Assembly (NCBI GenBank): GCA_002798295.1
Contig: NWQT01000027.1
Coordinates: 62,001 to 126,000, forward strand
DNA: 64,000 nt
Direction: 5' to 3'
Origin: Lysobacteraceae bacterium NML07-0707
GTDB taxonomy: Bacteria > Pseudomonadota > Gammaproteobacteria > Xanthomonadales > Xanthomonadaceae
How positions within the stretch are numbered: the stretch's first letter is position 1; every line of letters starts with the position of its first letter. Under the pieces are notes generated by a model. It had not been told where the DNA came from, did no database searches, and saw only the letters and a list, made by a program, of their open reading frames with translations. Positions 18,415 through 28,149 of the stretch are shown one piece after another. The position numbers and the translations under genes are program-made.

Positions 18415-18834
18415 TTAGCCCAGCTTGCCGCCCTCCAAGCGCAGCAGCACATCACGCAGCGGCGTGAAACCGGTGAGCAGACCTGCCCCTATCCCCAGCA
18501 AGTTAGCGATGAGGTCAGCGCGATCCCCCATCCGGCCAAGCCCCATGATCGCTTGCAGATGCTCAATGCCGAGCCCGGCAAGCGCCAGCAACACCGCCAT
18601 CGCCGCCCAGGAGGCACGCCGGGCATACAGCTGTACGGCACCGGCCATCAGCGTGAAATAGGCGATGAAGTGCCCGAACTTGTCATTGCCCACTGTCACT
18701 TGCGGCAGCTCTCGCGGCGGAAGCAATGACAGCACCCAGACGCCGGCAAAAACCAGCATCCACAGACTCACCCATAACCACGGCCAGCGGAAAGGCCTGA
18801 GCGCGCGTCCCGGCCGGTAACTGCCCTGCCTCAT
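18415..18834 (-). CDS. VanZ family membrane protein
   Basis: The 139-residue protein has four hydrophobic helices. Its NDKFGHFIAYFTLMAG segment and the following helix match the VanZ domain, which is named from a teicoplanin-resistance protein of unknown mechanism. Its start overlaps the methyltransferase stop by four bases, so the two are probably co-translated. Confidence 0.82.
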   Translation of the reverse strand: MRQGSYRPGRALRPFRWPWLWVSLWMLVFAGVWVLSLLPPRELPQVTVGNDKFGHFIAYFTLMAGAVQLYARRASWAAMAVLLALAGLGIEHLQAIMGLGRMGDRADLIANLLGIGAGLLTGFTPLRDVLLRLEGGKLG

Positions 18835-20021
18835 CCCAGCCGCCAGCTCATTTCACCGAGCATGAAGGCGTGCCCGAAGTCCACATCACGCTCGAAACCC
18901 ATCATCTGGAAACGCTCGCCCATGGCCTCGGGCAGGGTCAGTTGTTTGGCCTCGCGGCGCAGTGCCAGCCGTGCGCACTCATCACTGACCCCGGCTTCTG
19001 CCCCGGCAAGCTGCACATCCAGGCCATTGCCGATCAGGAAATTGGCCTGGGTGACATAGCCTGCCAGGTCAAACCCGGCACCGACCCCGGCCTCGGCCAA
19101 TGCCGTGAAATCCACCGATGCGGTGATGTCCTGCAAGCCGGGCAAGGCCAGCACATCGGCCAGCAAATGATGACGCCGGAAAGCCCGCAGGGTGCCATCG
19201 CTGCGGCTGGGGTGATAAAACTCCGCGCGCGGATAGCCATAATCGGCAAACAACAGCGCGCCGCGGTTCAGCCTGCCAATCACCGCCTGCAACCAGTACG
19301 GCAATTGCGGCAAGACTTCGGAGCGATAGCCGGGCGGCAACGGTGCGGGCAGCCCCCGCTGCAAATGGTTCACGGCATTGCACAGCAATGCATCGGCGGG
19401 CGCGGCCACGCTGTAAAAGCCGCCGGCTTCGCGGTTGGCGACATATTCCTCGCTCACCTCGCCCGCCTCACCGATGACAAAGCGCGAAGTCGGCAGCGCA
19501 TCCAGCACTTCATTGGCGAACACGACGCCCTGCCATTCGGACTCGATCGGGCCATTGAGCCATTCCACCCGTGCCGCCAGCGCGGCAGGCAGATTGGCCT
19601 GCAAGCGCGCAGCTTGGCGCTGCCGCAAATCGGCGCTGGGTTCGAGAATGGCATAGCGCGCCGGTACGGCATCCAGCGCTTGCAGCTGGCGCAATGCCGC
19701 TTCGGCAAAGGCGCCGCTACCGCCGCCAATTTCCAGAAACTGCGCCTGCGCGCCGATTTGCCCAATCACCGGCGCCAGCGCCGCCGCCACACAGCGGGCA
19801 AACAGCGTGCCGAGCTCTGGCGCGGTGACAAAATCGCCCGCTGCGCCAAACTTGGTCGCCCCGGCGCTGTAATAGCCCAGCCCCGGCGCATACAGGGCCA
19901 GCTCCATGAAACGGGAAAACGGCACTGCGCCGCCACTGGCGGCGATTTCGGCACGAATCAGGCCTTCAAGCTGCGCGCTATGGGCAAGCGCATCGGCATC
20001 GGGCAGCGGCAAGGAACTCAT
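18831..20021 (-). CDS. class I SAM methyltransferase of the MidA/NDUFAF7 family
   Basis: The 396-residue protein has the DUF185 methyltransferase fold. FSRFMELALYAPGLGYY is near the N-terminus, FGAAGDFVTAPELGTLFARC is family-diagnostic, and FLEIGGGSGAFAEAALRQL is the SAM-binding motif I. Its eukaryotic relative NDUFAF7 dimethylates an arginine of a complex I subunit; the bacterial target is not established. ATG 20021 is chosen because the in-frame upstream extension is unlike the family. It heads a VanZ/zinc-finger run. Confidence 0.88.
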   Translation of the reverse strand: MSSLPLPDADALAHSAQLEGLIRAEIAASGGAVPFSRFMELALYAPGLGYYSAGATKFGAAGDFVTAPELGTLFARCVAAALAPVIGQIGAQAQFLEIGGGSGAFAEAALRQLQALDAVPARYAILEPSADLRQRQAARLQANLPAALAARVEWLNGPIESEWQGVVFANEVLDALPTSRFVIGEAGEVSEEYVANREAGGFYSVAAPADALLCNAVNHLQRGLPAPLPPGYRSEVLPQLPYWLQAVIGRLNRGALLFADYGYPRAEFYHPSRSDGTLRAFRRHHLLADVLALPGLQDITASVDFTALAEAGVGAGFDLAGYVTQANFLIGNGLDVQLAGAEAGVSDECARLALRREAKQLTLPEAMGERFQMMGFERDVDFGHAFMLGEMSWRLG

Positions 20022-20090
20022 CTCGGAAAACCGGCAACAAAAAACAGGCCGCAAGCATAACCGCAGCCTGTTGCCAGCGACGAGGCGCAA

Positions 20091-20240
20091 TCAGTGGTGC
20101 TTGTTGCGCGCTTCTTCGTCGCGGATTTTCTTGCGCAGGAAAGCGCCTACGGCAAGCGGCGTGCCAAACAGGATGATGGTGCCGACAATCATCAGCCAGC
20201 CAACGGGTTTTTGCAGCATTTCCACCAGTACCGGGTGCAT
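20091..20240 (-). CDS. 49-residue single-pass membrane protein
   Basis: The ATG at 20240 follows GGAGAACGACC, a good ribosome site. The product begins MHPVLVEMLQKP, has one hydrophobic helix (WLMIVGTIILFGTPLAVGAF, about 15-34) and a charged tail ending RKKIRDEEARNKHH. It looks like a genuine small inner-membrane protein with a cytoplasmic basic/acidic tail. The family is not recognised. It diverges from the pteridine reductase gene and lies 69 bases before the methyltransferase on the same strand. Confidence 0.7.
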   Translation of the reverse strand: MHPVLVEMLQKPVGWLMIVGTIILFGTPLAVGAFLRKKIRDEEARNKHH

Positions 20241-20347
20241 GGTCGTTCTCCTTGTAAAGATTGGCTCATGGTGCAGCAGACTATCTGCAAAAGATTGATT
20301 TTTGTCAAAAAGTTAACATTCACCCCACTTCCCCTCCGGAGCCTGCC

Positions 20348-21085
20348 ATGTCTGCCCACCGCCCCGTCACGCTCATCACCGGCGCCGCCAAGCGCATCGG
20401 CGCGGCCATTGCCCGCCGCCTGCATGCCGAAGGCCATTGCCTGGCACTGCATTACCGCAGCTCGGCCAATGAAATGCAGGCTTTGCTGGAAGCACTCAAC
20501 CGCACACGCCCCGGCAGCGCCATTGCCTTGCAGGCAGACCTGATGCACCTGGACAGCCTGCCAGCGCTCATCCATCAAACCATCGACGCATTCGGGCGGC
20601 TGGATTTGCTCATCAACAATGCCTCGGGCTATTACGCCACGCCCATCGGCACGGTCACGCCCGAAGACTGGGATACGCTGTTTGCCAGCAATGCGCGCGC
20701 GCCGTTTTTTCTCTCCCAGGCCGCCGCCCCGCATCTGCGGCAAGCACAGGGCACCATCATCAATATCGTCGATATTTATGCCGAGCGCCCATTGCCAGGT
20801 CACCCGGTGTACTGCATGGCCAAGGCGGCACTGGCGATGATGACCCGCGCGCTCGCCGTGGAACTGGGGCCGGAAGTGCGCGTCAACGGCATTGCGCCGG
20901 GCAATATCCTGTGGTCGGAAAACCCGCAAAAAGCCGAAACCCTTGCCATGGTCGAGGAGCGCACCACCCTGCGCCGCCAGGGCTGCCCGGAAGACATCGC
21001 GCAGATGGTGTCGCAGCTATACGCCAGCGCCTATGTCAGCGGCCAAATCATCGCCGTGGATGGCGGCAGGTCGTTGCATATCTGA
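20348..21085 (+). CDS. pteridine reductase, short-chain dehydrogenase family
   Basis: The 245-residue SDR enzyme has the pteridine-reductase variant of the nucleotide motif, TGAAKRIG (11-18), the NNAS motif and the catalytic Tyr155-x3-Lys159 pair in YCMAK. The Arg in the glycine loop favours NADPH. Such proteins reduce biopterin or dihydrofolate, or act as FolM-type dihydromonapterin reductases. GGAG seven bases upstream supports ATG 20348. No folate genes are nearby. Confidence 0.88.
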   Translation: MSAHRPVTLITGAAKRIGAAIARRLHAEGHCLALHYRSSANEMQALLEALNRTRPGSAIALQADLMHLDSLPALIHQTIDAFGRLDLLINNASGYYATPIGTVTPEDWDTLFASNARAPFFLSQAAAPHLRQAQGTIINIVDIYAERPLPGHPVYCMAKAALAMMTRALAVELGPEVRVNGIAPGNILWSENPQKAETLAMVEERTTLRRQGCPEDIAQMVSQLYASAYVSGQIIAVDGGRSLHI

Positions 21086-21111
21086 ACGAGTGCAAGCGTC
21101 TGCTCACGCTC

Positions 21112-22650
21112 TTACAACAACCACTCTATCGGCAGCTGCTCACATAGCCAGACCACAAAACGCTGCAAGCGATGGCTTTTGGGCTCGCTGTCAAAAGTGA
21201 CGGTCTGGCCGTTTTCCTGCGTCTGCCATTGCAAATCGCCCTTGGCGGTCAGGGCGACGCTATAGGTATGGGCCGCCTGATGCTGACTGAAACCCTCTGC
21301 CAACTGGGCGGCCAGCGTCGGGCTGTCGATCAAGAATCCCATTTCGGTATTCAACTGCGCCGAACGCGGGTCCATATTGAAGGAGCCGACAAACAGGGTT
21401 TGGCCATCCACGGCAAAAGTTTTGGCATGCAGGCTGGCGCCGCTGCTACCACCGATGGCGCCTTTTTCCGCCGCCGTGACAGTAGCATCGGGCTTGAGCT
21501 CAAACAACCTGACGCCTGCGCGCAGCAGGTCTTTGCGGTATTTGGCATAGCCTGCATGTACCGGGGCAACATCGGTAGCCGACAGCGCATTGGTCAGCAC
21601 GGTGACATTTTTACCCTTTTGCACCAATGCGCCCAGCCAATCGCTGCCCGTTTGTGTGGGCACGAAATACGGCGAAACAATCAGCAATTCTTTTTGCGCA
21701 GCATCCATCACCGGGCCGATATGCGCCAGCACGGTGTTTTCCGGCAAGGCTTTGCCCAAAGCCTTGGCCGGGTCATCACTGATGAGGGTGGTCTTGACCC
21801 ATTCCAGCGGCAGGCTGCCTGCGCGCAGATGGCGGGCAAAGTCCGATGCGGCCAGGGCTTTCAGATAGCCCTGCGTTTGCGCATCCTGCGCAGGCGCGGT
21901 GTCGAAAGGCACGGCGGCTGTAGTGATGATGTTTTCGGCAGGATAAGCGGACTGGCTCGCCCAATAGCGGTCAAAATCCTGGCCGGCCGCCTGTGCGGCG
22001 GCGCCGGCGGCGGAAACGTCCAGGTCGGCAAACATCACGCCATTGCCCGCACCAAAGTATTCATCGCCGACGTTGCGGCCACCGATGATGGTCACAGCGC
22101 CATCAGCGGTGAAGGATTTGTTGTGCATGCGGCGGTTCAGGCGGAAAAAATCGCTCAAATACGCCACCGGGCGAAAGCCGCGCTGCATGAACGGGTTGAA
22201 CAGGCGCACTTCGATATTGGCATGGGCGTTCATCGCCGCCAGCAGGCCATCCATGCCCTGGGTATTGTTGTCATCCAGCAGCAAACGCACGCGCACGCCG
22301 CGCTCGGCAGCCTTGTACAGGCTTTGCAGCAACAGGCGACCCGAAGTGTCGTCATGCCAGATGTAATACTGCACATCCAGCGTATGCTGCGCGGCTTCAG
22401 CCAGCGCCAGCCGTGCCACGAAGGCATCGCGCCCATCGCGCAGCGGATACACCCCGGAAAGCCCCGGATGCGCCTGGATGCCCGGCAGGAAATGCGCCGC
22501 CAGCGCGCTGCTGTCAGGCTGCGGCGGCAATGCTTTGGAAACACTGCGCTGATTGTTATCCGGCAGTTTTTTGTGGGTAATGAGCGCGATGACTGCCAGC
22601 ACAATGGCAAGCACCAGTAAAAACCGCATGATTGTTTTCAACATGCCCAA
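21112..22650 (-). CDS. phospholipase D-family protein, cardiolipin synthase C-like
   Basis: The 512-residue protein has an N-terminal membrane anchor (about 6-25) and two HKD phospholipase-D motifs: MHNKSFTADGA near 173 and LHAKTFAVDGQ near 402. Each is followed by the usual GGRN or GSFN block. The length and spacing resemble ClsC/YmdC, which makes cardiolipin from phosphatidylglycerol and phosphatidylethanolamine. AGGAGG lies five bases from a TTG at 22650 and 11 from an ATG at 22644, so the start is ambiguous by two codons. A second paralogue lies at 28150. Confidence 0.87.
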   Translation of the reverse strand: MGMLKTIMRFLLVLAIVLAVIALITHKKLPDNNQRSVSKALPPQPDSSALAAHFLPGIQAHPGLSGVYPLRDGRDAFVARLALAEAAQHTLDVQYYIWHDDTSGRLLLQSLYKAAERGVRVRLLLDDNNTQGMDGLLAAMNAHANIEVRLFNPFMQRGFRPVAYLSDFFRLNRRMHNKSFTADGAVTIIGGRNVGDEYFGAGNGVMFADLDVSAAGAAAQAAGQDFDRYWASQSAYPAENIITTAAVPFDTAPAQDAQTQGYLKALAASDFARHLRAGSLPLEWVKTTLISDDPAKALGKALPENTVLAHIGPVMDAAQKELLIVSPYFVPTQTGSDWLGALVQKGKNVTVLTNALSATDVAPVHAGYAKYRKDLLRAGVRLFELKPDATVTAAEKGAIGGSSGASLHAKTFAVDGQTLFVGSFNMDPRSAQLNTEMGFLIDSPTLAAQLAEGFSQHQAAHTYSVALTAKGDLQWQTQENGQTVTFDSEPKSHRLQRFVVWLCEQLPIEWLL

Positions 22651-22732
22651 GGGTTCCTCCTGCCCAATGATGATGACTGGCGCTTCGTATCCTGGCAGTC
22701 AGTCCCGCTGCGTCCGAATCTGGCGACCTGCG

Positions 22733-23452
22733 CTAGTTCCAGCCCGGCATTTTTTCGGGGTCAAGCCCGGAGACTTCAAAGGTGGCGCTGCGGGTGCCGG
22801 AGGGTTTGACCGGAAACTCGATGGTGACTTCTTGCGATGTCTTGAAAATCCGCCACAGCGCGCGATGGTCGGTGATGAACATGGCGATGGCTTCATCGGT
22901 ATCCGGGCGCGAGCCGCGCAGGGTGCGGCTCTTGCCGTCGATGGTCAGCTTGAGATTGCAGCCGGAATAGCAATTGAAGTCGCCGCGCTTGAGCACCAGA
23001 TAGCTGGAGCGCCCCCATTCGGGATGGTCGCGGAAAATCAGCTGTACCGGGGTGCGGCCGCCGTCCAGCTCGATGCGCTGTTTGGCATCGATGGCGGCCG
23101 TCAGTTGCCGCCCCTTGCCTGCCGGGTTGTCCTGATAATTCCACAGGTATTGCAGGCGGCGCGTGGCGCGGATTTCCTTGACCCGGCTTTCCAGCTCGGC
23201 ATAGCGGCTTTCGGCCTCGCGCGCAGCCTCGGTACCGGCATGGTTGCGGCGCAGGAAATCCGCCTGTGCCCAGGCGCGCTCCCAGTTTTCCTCGGCCAGT
23301 GCGTCTGCAAACGCTTTTTGTGCAGGCGCGGCCGCCGCTTCGCGCTGCGCCGCCTCGCGGGCGGCGACTGCCGCCGGGTCTTCTGCCGGTTTGCAGGCGG
23401 CCAGTGACAACAGCAGCAGCGGCAGCCATGCACGGGATTTCATCTGCGCCAT
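22733..23452 (-). CDS. hypothetical lipoprotein
   Basis: The 239-residue product has a lipoprotein signal ending L-A-A-C20. An Ala/Glu-rich helical stretch follows (about 25-100) and a beta-rich C-terminal part with a CYSGC pair near 164. I do not recognise a domain. AAGGAGG six bases before ATG 23452 fixes the start and overlaps the end of the upstream peptidase gene, so the two are probably one operon. Confidence 0.72.
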   Translation of the reverse strand: MAQMKSRAWLPLLLLSLAACKPAEDPAAVAAREAAQREAAAAPAQKAFADALAEENWERAWAQADFLRRNHAGTEAAREAESRYAELESRVKEIRATRRLQYLWNYQDNPAGKGRQLTAAIDAKQRIELDGGRTPVQLIFRDHPEWGRSSYLVLKRGDFNCYSGCNLKLTIDGKSRTLRGSRPDTDEAIAMFITDHRALWRIFKTSQEVTIEFPVKPSGTRSATFEVSGLDPEKMPGWN

Positions 23453-23463
23453 CGCCTGCCTCC

Positions 23464-25395
23464 TTATTTCTGCTCGGCCTTGCCGATGACTTCTTCCACC
23501 GAGGCGGTGGTAATCGGGTGATAGCCGGGTTTGGCGCGGGCAAACACTTGCTTGGCGAACTTCAGGCCATCGGGCGTGGCCACCAGGGCGTTATAGGTCG
23601 GCATGATGAGCTTTCTGCGCCCCACGCGCTGCAAGAACTTGCCCATTTCCGGGCGCGCGGCCAGATAGCCGCTGCGCACGGTAATCGGGTACCAGCGCAT
23701 GGCGACTTCGCCATTGGCGGTGCCGGTGAACTGGTAGGCCTCATCCAGAATGCGCACCTGCTCTTCACTCAGGGTTTCGGGCATGCCGTCGAGGAAATGC
23801 GCCCATTCCTGGGTGGACCAGGCATCGCTCAGCTGTTTGTTGGGCAATGTGCCGGCGCCGGTGAAGGCCGCCCGCGCGGTATCGACTACGCCAAATGCCC
23901 GCGAGGCCACCTGCGGGGCGAATTCCGGGATGCCCGGCTGATATACCCAGTTTTCCACCTGCTCCAGCGTGGCCTTGCCGGGATGTTTGTCAATCAGATG
24001 CGCCTTGATGTAGTCCAGGAACTGCCGGGTGGTGACCGACTGGAAGGCGAAATGGTCGAAATAGCCCTTCAGGAACGGGTCGAAGACTTCACGGCCATAG
24101 GCTTCTTCCAGCCACTGCAACATCCATGCGCCCTTGGTATAGACGGTGGCCGAGGACGAGCCATCCGGGTCGGCCAGGTCGCCGGGCTTGAGCGCCATCA
24201 CCTGCAATTTGGGGTCGAGCGTGCGGTATTCGCGCTCCAGCTCATTGCGGTCGATGACGTACTCCATATCGGCCATTTCCTTGCCGTACATTTCCTCGAT
24301 GATGCGCGACTGCACATAGCTGGTGAAGCCCTCGTTGAGCCAGCCATCGCGGTCGGTGGCAAAAGTCACCAGATTGCCCGACCAGCTATGCGCCAGTTCG
24401 TGGGCAATCAGCGATACCAGCGATTTGTCGCCGACAATCACCGTCGGCGTGGCAAAGGTCAGACGCGGGTTTTCCATGCCGCCATAGGGGAAGGAGGGCG
24501 GCAGCACCAGCATGTCATAGCGGTCCCAGCGATAGGCGCCGTAGAGCCTTTCGGTGACCTCAATCATCTTCTCGGTATCCTCGAACTCGCGCACCGCCTT
24601 GTCCACCATCGCCGGTTCCGCCCATACACCGCTACGCCCGGAAATCGGCTTGAACACCAAATCACCCGCGGCAATCGCCAGCAGATAGGAAGGAATCGGC
24701 TGCGGCATCTTGAATTCGTATTCGCCGTCGCGCTCGGCCTTCGGGTCGTTGTCGGCACTCATCAGCACCATCACATCCTCGGGCGCCTTCACGCGCGCCG
24801 AATAGGTAAAGCGCACTTGCGGCGCATCCTGTAGCGGCACCCAGCTACGCGCATGGATTTGCTGCGACTGGCTGAACATGAACGGCAATTTCTTGCCCTC
24901 GGTCATCGCCGGGGTCAACCATTGCAGGCCGGAAGCATTGGGCGAGGTGCGATAGGTGACGCGCACCTTGCCGGGCTGATTCGGGGTCTGGATGGACAGC
25001 TTGGTACCGAGCACCGGGTCGGCCGTGGGGGCGAGCGCAAACTCCAGCGGCTGCCACTGGCCTTCGCCGGTTTCGCCCTCGGCCTTTTCAATGGTCAAAT
25101 CACGGGTATCGAGCACCAGTTGCGTGGCCGTCTTGTCCAGCCATTCCAGCGTATAGGTCGCGCTGCCAGCCAACTGCTTGCGGTTGAAATCAATCGACAA
25201 ATCCAGCGCCAAATCGCGGGTACGCACCTTGTCCGGCTCGGCATAGGAATGCTCGTCCACGATTTTGCTCACCACCGCTTCGGTTTTGGCTGTTGGTGCC
25301 GGGTCGGTAGCAGCCGGCGCTGTTGCGGTTTCTTCCTTGCAACCGGCAAGCAGCAAAACAGTGGCGATGGAAAGCGTCAACACGGAATGGCGCAT
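23464..25395 (-). CDS. M1-family metallopeptidase, lipoprotein
   Basis: The 643-residue zinc aminopeptidase has GGMENPRLTF near 305, the zinc site HELAH near 330 and the third ligand Glu 19 residues later in WLNEGF. The C-terminal helical domain is like leukotriene A4 hydrolase-type M1 enzymes. A lipobox L-A-G-C19 predicts export and lipid attachment, so it would act on peptides in the periplasm or at the outer membrane. Its neighbour downstream is another lipoprotein, 11 bases away. Confidence 0.93.
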   Translation of the reverse strand: MRHSVLTLSIATVLLLAGCKEETATAPAATDPAPTAKTEAVVSKIVDEHSYAEPDKVRTRDLALDLSIDFNRKQLAGSATYTLEWLDKTATQLVLDTRDLTIEKAEGETGEGQWQPLEFALAPTADPVLGTKLSIQTPNQPGKVRVTYRTSPNASGLQWLTPAMTEGKKLPFMFSQSQQIHARSWVPLQDAPQVRFTYSARVKAPEDVMVLMSADNDPKAERDGEYEFKMPQPIPSYLLAIAAGDLVFKPISGRSGVWAEPAMVDKAVREFEDTEKMIEVTERLYGAYRWDRYDMLVLPPSFPYGGMENPRLTFATPTVIVGDKSLVSLIAHELAHSWSGNLVTFATDRDGWLNEGFTSYVQSRIIEEMYGKEMADMEYVIDRNELEREYRTLDPKLQVMALKPGDLADPDGSSSATVYTKGAWMLQWLEEAYGREVFDPFLKGYFDHFAFQSVTTRQFLDYIKAHLIDKHPGKATLEQVENWVYQPGIPEFAPQVASRAFGVVDTARAAFTGAGTLPNKQLSDAWSTQEWAHFLDGMPETLSEEQVRILDEAYQFTGTANGEVAMRWYPITVRSGYLAARPEMGKFLQRVGRRKLIMPTYNALVATPDGLKFAKQVFARAKPGYHPITTASVEEVIGKAEQK

Positions 25396-25556
25396 CGGTA
25401 AACCCTGGACTTGAAAGAAAGCCGGAGTTTAACCGCTCATTGCCATCCATCACTAGGGTGTTAAGTCCCACCATTAGCCGTTTTGGCTGATGGATCCGCA
25501 CCTGCCTGGGCAGCTGCAACCGTTACAATGGCCGCCTCGCCTTTTGGAGCCCGATC

Positions 25557-26585
25557 ATGCCTCAAGACCACGCCCCGGTGCCGTTAACCCGGTTTCTGAT
25601 TGAAGAAGAACGCCAAGGCCATATCAATGCGCAGCTGCGCCTGCTGATTGAGGTGGTCGCGCGCGCCTGCAAACGTATTTCGGTATCGGTAGGCAAGGGG
25701 GCATTGGGCGGTGTACTGGGTGATGCCGGTACCGGCAATATCCAAGGCGAAGCACAGAAGAAGCTCGACGTAATCGCCAACGACGTGCTGCTGGAAGCCA
25801 ATGCCTGGGGCGGTCATCTGGCCGGGATTGCCTCCGAGGAAATGGATCACAGCCAGCCGATTCCCGATGCCCATCCGCGCGGCAATTACCTGCTGTTGTT
25901 CGATCCGCTCGATGGCAGCTCCAATATCGACGTGAACGTCTCAATCGGCACCATCTTCTCGGTACTGCGCTGCCCCGAAGGCGTCACCGTGCCCGAAGAC
26001 AAACACTTCCTGCAGCCCGGCCGCGAGCAAGTCGCCGCTGGCTACTGTGTGTACGGCCCTGCAACCACACTGATTTTGACCATTGGTCATGGCGTGCACC
26101 AATTCACCCTGGATCGCGAACAGGGCAGCTTCGTGCTCACCCAGCGCAATATGACGGTGCCGGAAGACACCAAGGAATTCGCCATCAACATGTCCAACAA
26201 GCGGCATTGGGAAGCGCCGATGCAGCAATACGTGGACGATTTGCTGATCGGCAAGGAAGGCCCGCGCGGCAAGGATTTCAATATGCGCTGGATTGCCTCG
26301 ATGGTGGCCGATGTGCATCGCATCCTGACCCGCGGCGGCATCTTCATCTATCCCTGGGACAAAAAAGACCCCGGCAAGCCCGGCAAATTGCGCCTGATGT
26401 ACGAGGCCAACCCGATGAGTTTCCTTATCGAGCAGGCCGGGGGGGCGGCCACCAACGGCCGCCAGCGCATCATGGATATCGAGCCTTCCGAGCTGCACCA
26501 GCGTGTGCCGGTGTTCCTGGGCTCGAAGAATGAAGTGGCTGAAGCCACCCGCTATCACTGTGACCACGACGCCAAGGCGCAATGA
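25557..26585 (+). CDS. fbp: class 1 fructose-1,6-bisphosphatase
   Basis: The 342-residue gluconeogenic enzyme converts fructose-1,6-bisphosphate to fructose-6-phosphate. Metal-site motif [13 protein letters not shown] is near 115-127. The sugar-phosphate segment [17 protein letters not shown] is near 280-296. The length fits bacterial class 1 enzymes. The stop overlaps the next gene by four bases (ATGA). Confidence 0.96.
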   Translation: MPQDHAPVPLTRFLIEEERQGHINAQLRLLIEVVARACKRISVSVGKGALGGVLGDAGTGNIQGEAQKKLDVIANDVLLEANAWGGHLAGIASEEMDHSQPIPDAHPRGNYLLLFDPLDGSSNIDVNVSIGTIFSVLRCPEGVTVPEDKHFLQPGREQVAAGYCVYGPATTLILTIGHGVHQFTLDREQGSFVLTQRNMTVPEDTKEFAINMSNKRHWEAPMQQYVDDLLIGKEGPRGKDFNMRWIASMVADVHRILTRGGIFIYPWDKKDPGKPGKLRLMYEANPMSFLIEQAGGAATNGRQRIMDIEPSELHQRVPVFLGSKNEVAEATRYHCDHDAKAQ

Positions 26586-27283
26586 GCCAGGCCGACTTCA
26601 TTGAAGTCTATGCTGATGCCCTGCCCGCAGAACTTTGCGGGCAGATCATCGACAGGATGAAAGCCGCCGCAGCACTCTCACCCGGCCAGACCGGTGGCGG
26701 CGTGTTTCCCGAGCTCAAGAACAGCCGTGACCTTGCCATCGACACGCAACCGGAATGGCAGGCCATCAAGCAGCAAATCAATCTGGCCATGCTGGGCTGT
26801 TTTCGCCAGTATCTGCGACGCTATCCGCAGGCACTGATTGCACCACTCATGTTGCAGGTGCCGGACAAGGACGGCCAGCCCAAACGCCTTGCCGCAGAAG
26901 ACTTTGCCGGGATTACCGATGAGCTGCTGACTGCGCTCATTACCCGCTGCTTTCAGCCTGGCGGCATCAATCTGCAGTGGTATCAGGCCGGTATCGGCGG
27001 TTATCCATACTGGCATTGCGAGCTGTATCCGCGCGATACCTCGGCACAGACCCTGCACCGCCACCTGCTGTGGACGCTGTATCTGAACGATGATTTTGCC
27101 GAAGGCGAAACCGAGTTCCTGTTCCAGGCGCGCAAAATCGCCCCCAAAACCGGCAGCCTGTTGATTGCACCAACAGCCTTCACCCATACCCATCGCGGCA
27201 ACCGCCCCGAAGGCGGCGACAAATTCATTGCCACCAGCTGGATTGAGTTCCGGCCTGCCTCACAAATCTACGGCAGGCGTTGA
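26582..27283 (+). CDS. 2OG-Fe(II) oxygenase family protein
   Basis: The 233-residue protein looks like a prolyl-4-hydroxylase-type dioxygenase. The probable iron ligands are His and Glu in YWHCELYP near 143 and His in [10 protein letters not shown] near 201; the Arg after it may bind 2-oxoglutarate. It is translationally coupled to fbp, an unusual pairing. The target is unknown. Its last 24 bases overlap the convergent histidine kinase gene. Confidence 0.8.
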   Translation: MSQADFIEVYADALPAELCGQIIDRMKAAAALSPGQTGGGVFPELKNSRDLAIDTQPEWQAIKQQINLAMLGCFRQYLRRYPQALIAPLMLQVPDKDGQPKRLAAEDFAGITDELLTALITRCFQPGGINLQWYQAGIGGYPYWHCELYPRDTSAQTLHRHLLWTLYLNDDFAEGETEFLFQARKIAPKTGSLLIAPTAFTHTHRGNRPEGGDKFIATSWIEFRPASQIYGRR

Positions 27284-28057
27284 TTGCAGCGCTTGCTCTG
27301 GCAGCAGCAGATGAATGCTGCAACCTTCGCCCGCTGAGGATTGCGCCCAAATCCGTCCGCCATGACGCGTCACGATGGTGTGCGCAATGGCAAGCCCAAG
27401 GCCATCGCCAGCGCCCTGCTTGGTACTGTGCAGGCGCTGGAAGGGTTCAAATGGCTGCTCGGCATCGCGCAAATCCATGCCGATACCCTGGTCATGGATT
27501 TCCACATGCAATCCTTCGGGTGTGCTTTCGCCGCGGATGCGCACATCCACACGGCCTTTGCCCGCAGAAAACTTCCAGCTGTTTTCCAGCAATTTGAATA
27601 GCAAAGTCTTCAGCAGCGCCTCATCACCGCAGACCTGCAAGCCAGGCTGGACATCCAAATCCACCTGCAACTGCGGCCAGATTACGCTCAAGTCCATGAC
27701 CACCCAATCGACAAGGAAGTCCAGCGCTACGGGCTGATATTTCAATGTTGCGCGTCCCACGCGCGAATACTCCAGAAGCGCATCTATCAATGCGCCACTT
27801 TTGGCAGCCGCATTGCGGATTTGCTCAATACTGCGCGCCACCAGGGCGCTGTCCTGCGCCTGCAAACCCTGTTGCAAACGCAGGGTAAAACCATCAATGG
27901 CGCGCAGCGGCGCACGCAAATCATGGGAAATGCCAAACACCAGCGCCTGCTGCTGTTTTTGCAGCGCCTGCAGCTGGGATTCAGCAGCCTGCAAGCGCTG
28001 CTCCAGCTCCGGTAGCGCCCGCGTCTGTTTGCCTGCCATATCAGTATCGCTTCTCAT
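27260..28057 (-). CDS. soluble sensor histidine kinase without sensor domain
   Basis: The 265-residue kinase begins with a short coiled coil (about 12-40) leading into the dimerisation helix with the phospho-acceptor His45 in GISHDLRAPLRAI. The ATP-binding domain has the N-box LLENSWKFS, G1 IHDQGIGMD and G2 GDGLGLAIAHTIV. There is no membrane segment, PAS or HAMP domain and no response regulator next to it, so it is an orphan. Phytochrome-like kinases have the same H-box style. Its partner is unknown. Confidence 0.85.
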   Translation of the reverse strand: MRSDTDMAGKQTRALPELEQRLQAAESQLQALQKQQQALVFGISHDLRAPLRAIDGFTLRLQQGLQAQDSALVARSIEQIRNAAAKSGALIDALLEYSRVGRATLKYQPVALDFLVDWVVMDLSVIWPQLQVDLDVQPGLQVCGDEALLKTLLFKLLENSWKFSAGKGRVDVRIRGESTPEGLHVEIHDQGIGMDLRDAEQPFEPFQRLHSTKQGAGDGLGLAIAHTIVTRHGGRIWAQSSAGEGCSIHLLLPEQALQSTPAVDL

Positions 28058-28149
28058 TATCCAAAGCTAATACAGCCTGGCGTTATGGCGCGTGAAAACG
28101 GCAAATTCAGTCCGTCCGGCATACACTCTTATTCCCTCGCATAGCCGCC

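Noticed and set aside
21172-24834. Two frames of about 500 codons on the plus strand
   Set aside because: They mirror the phospholipase-D gene and the M1 peptidase gene, both strongly supported on the minus strand.
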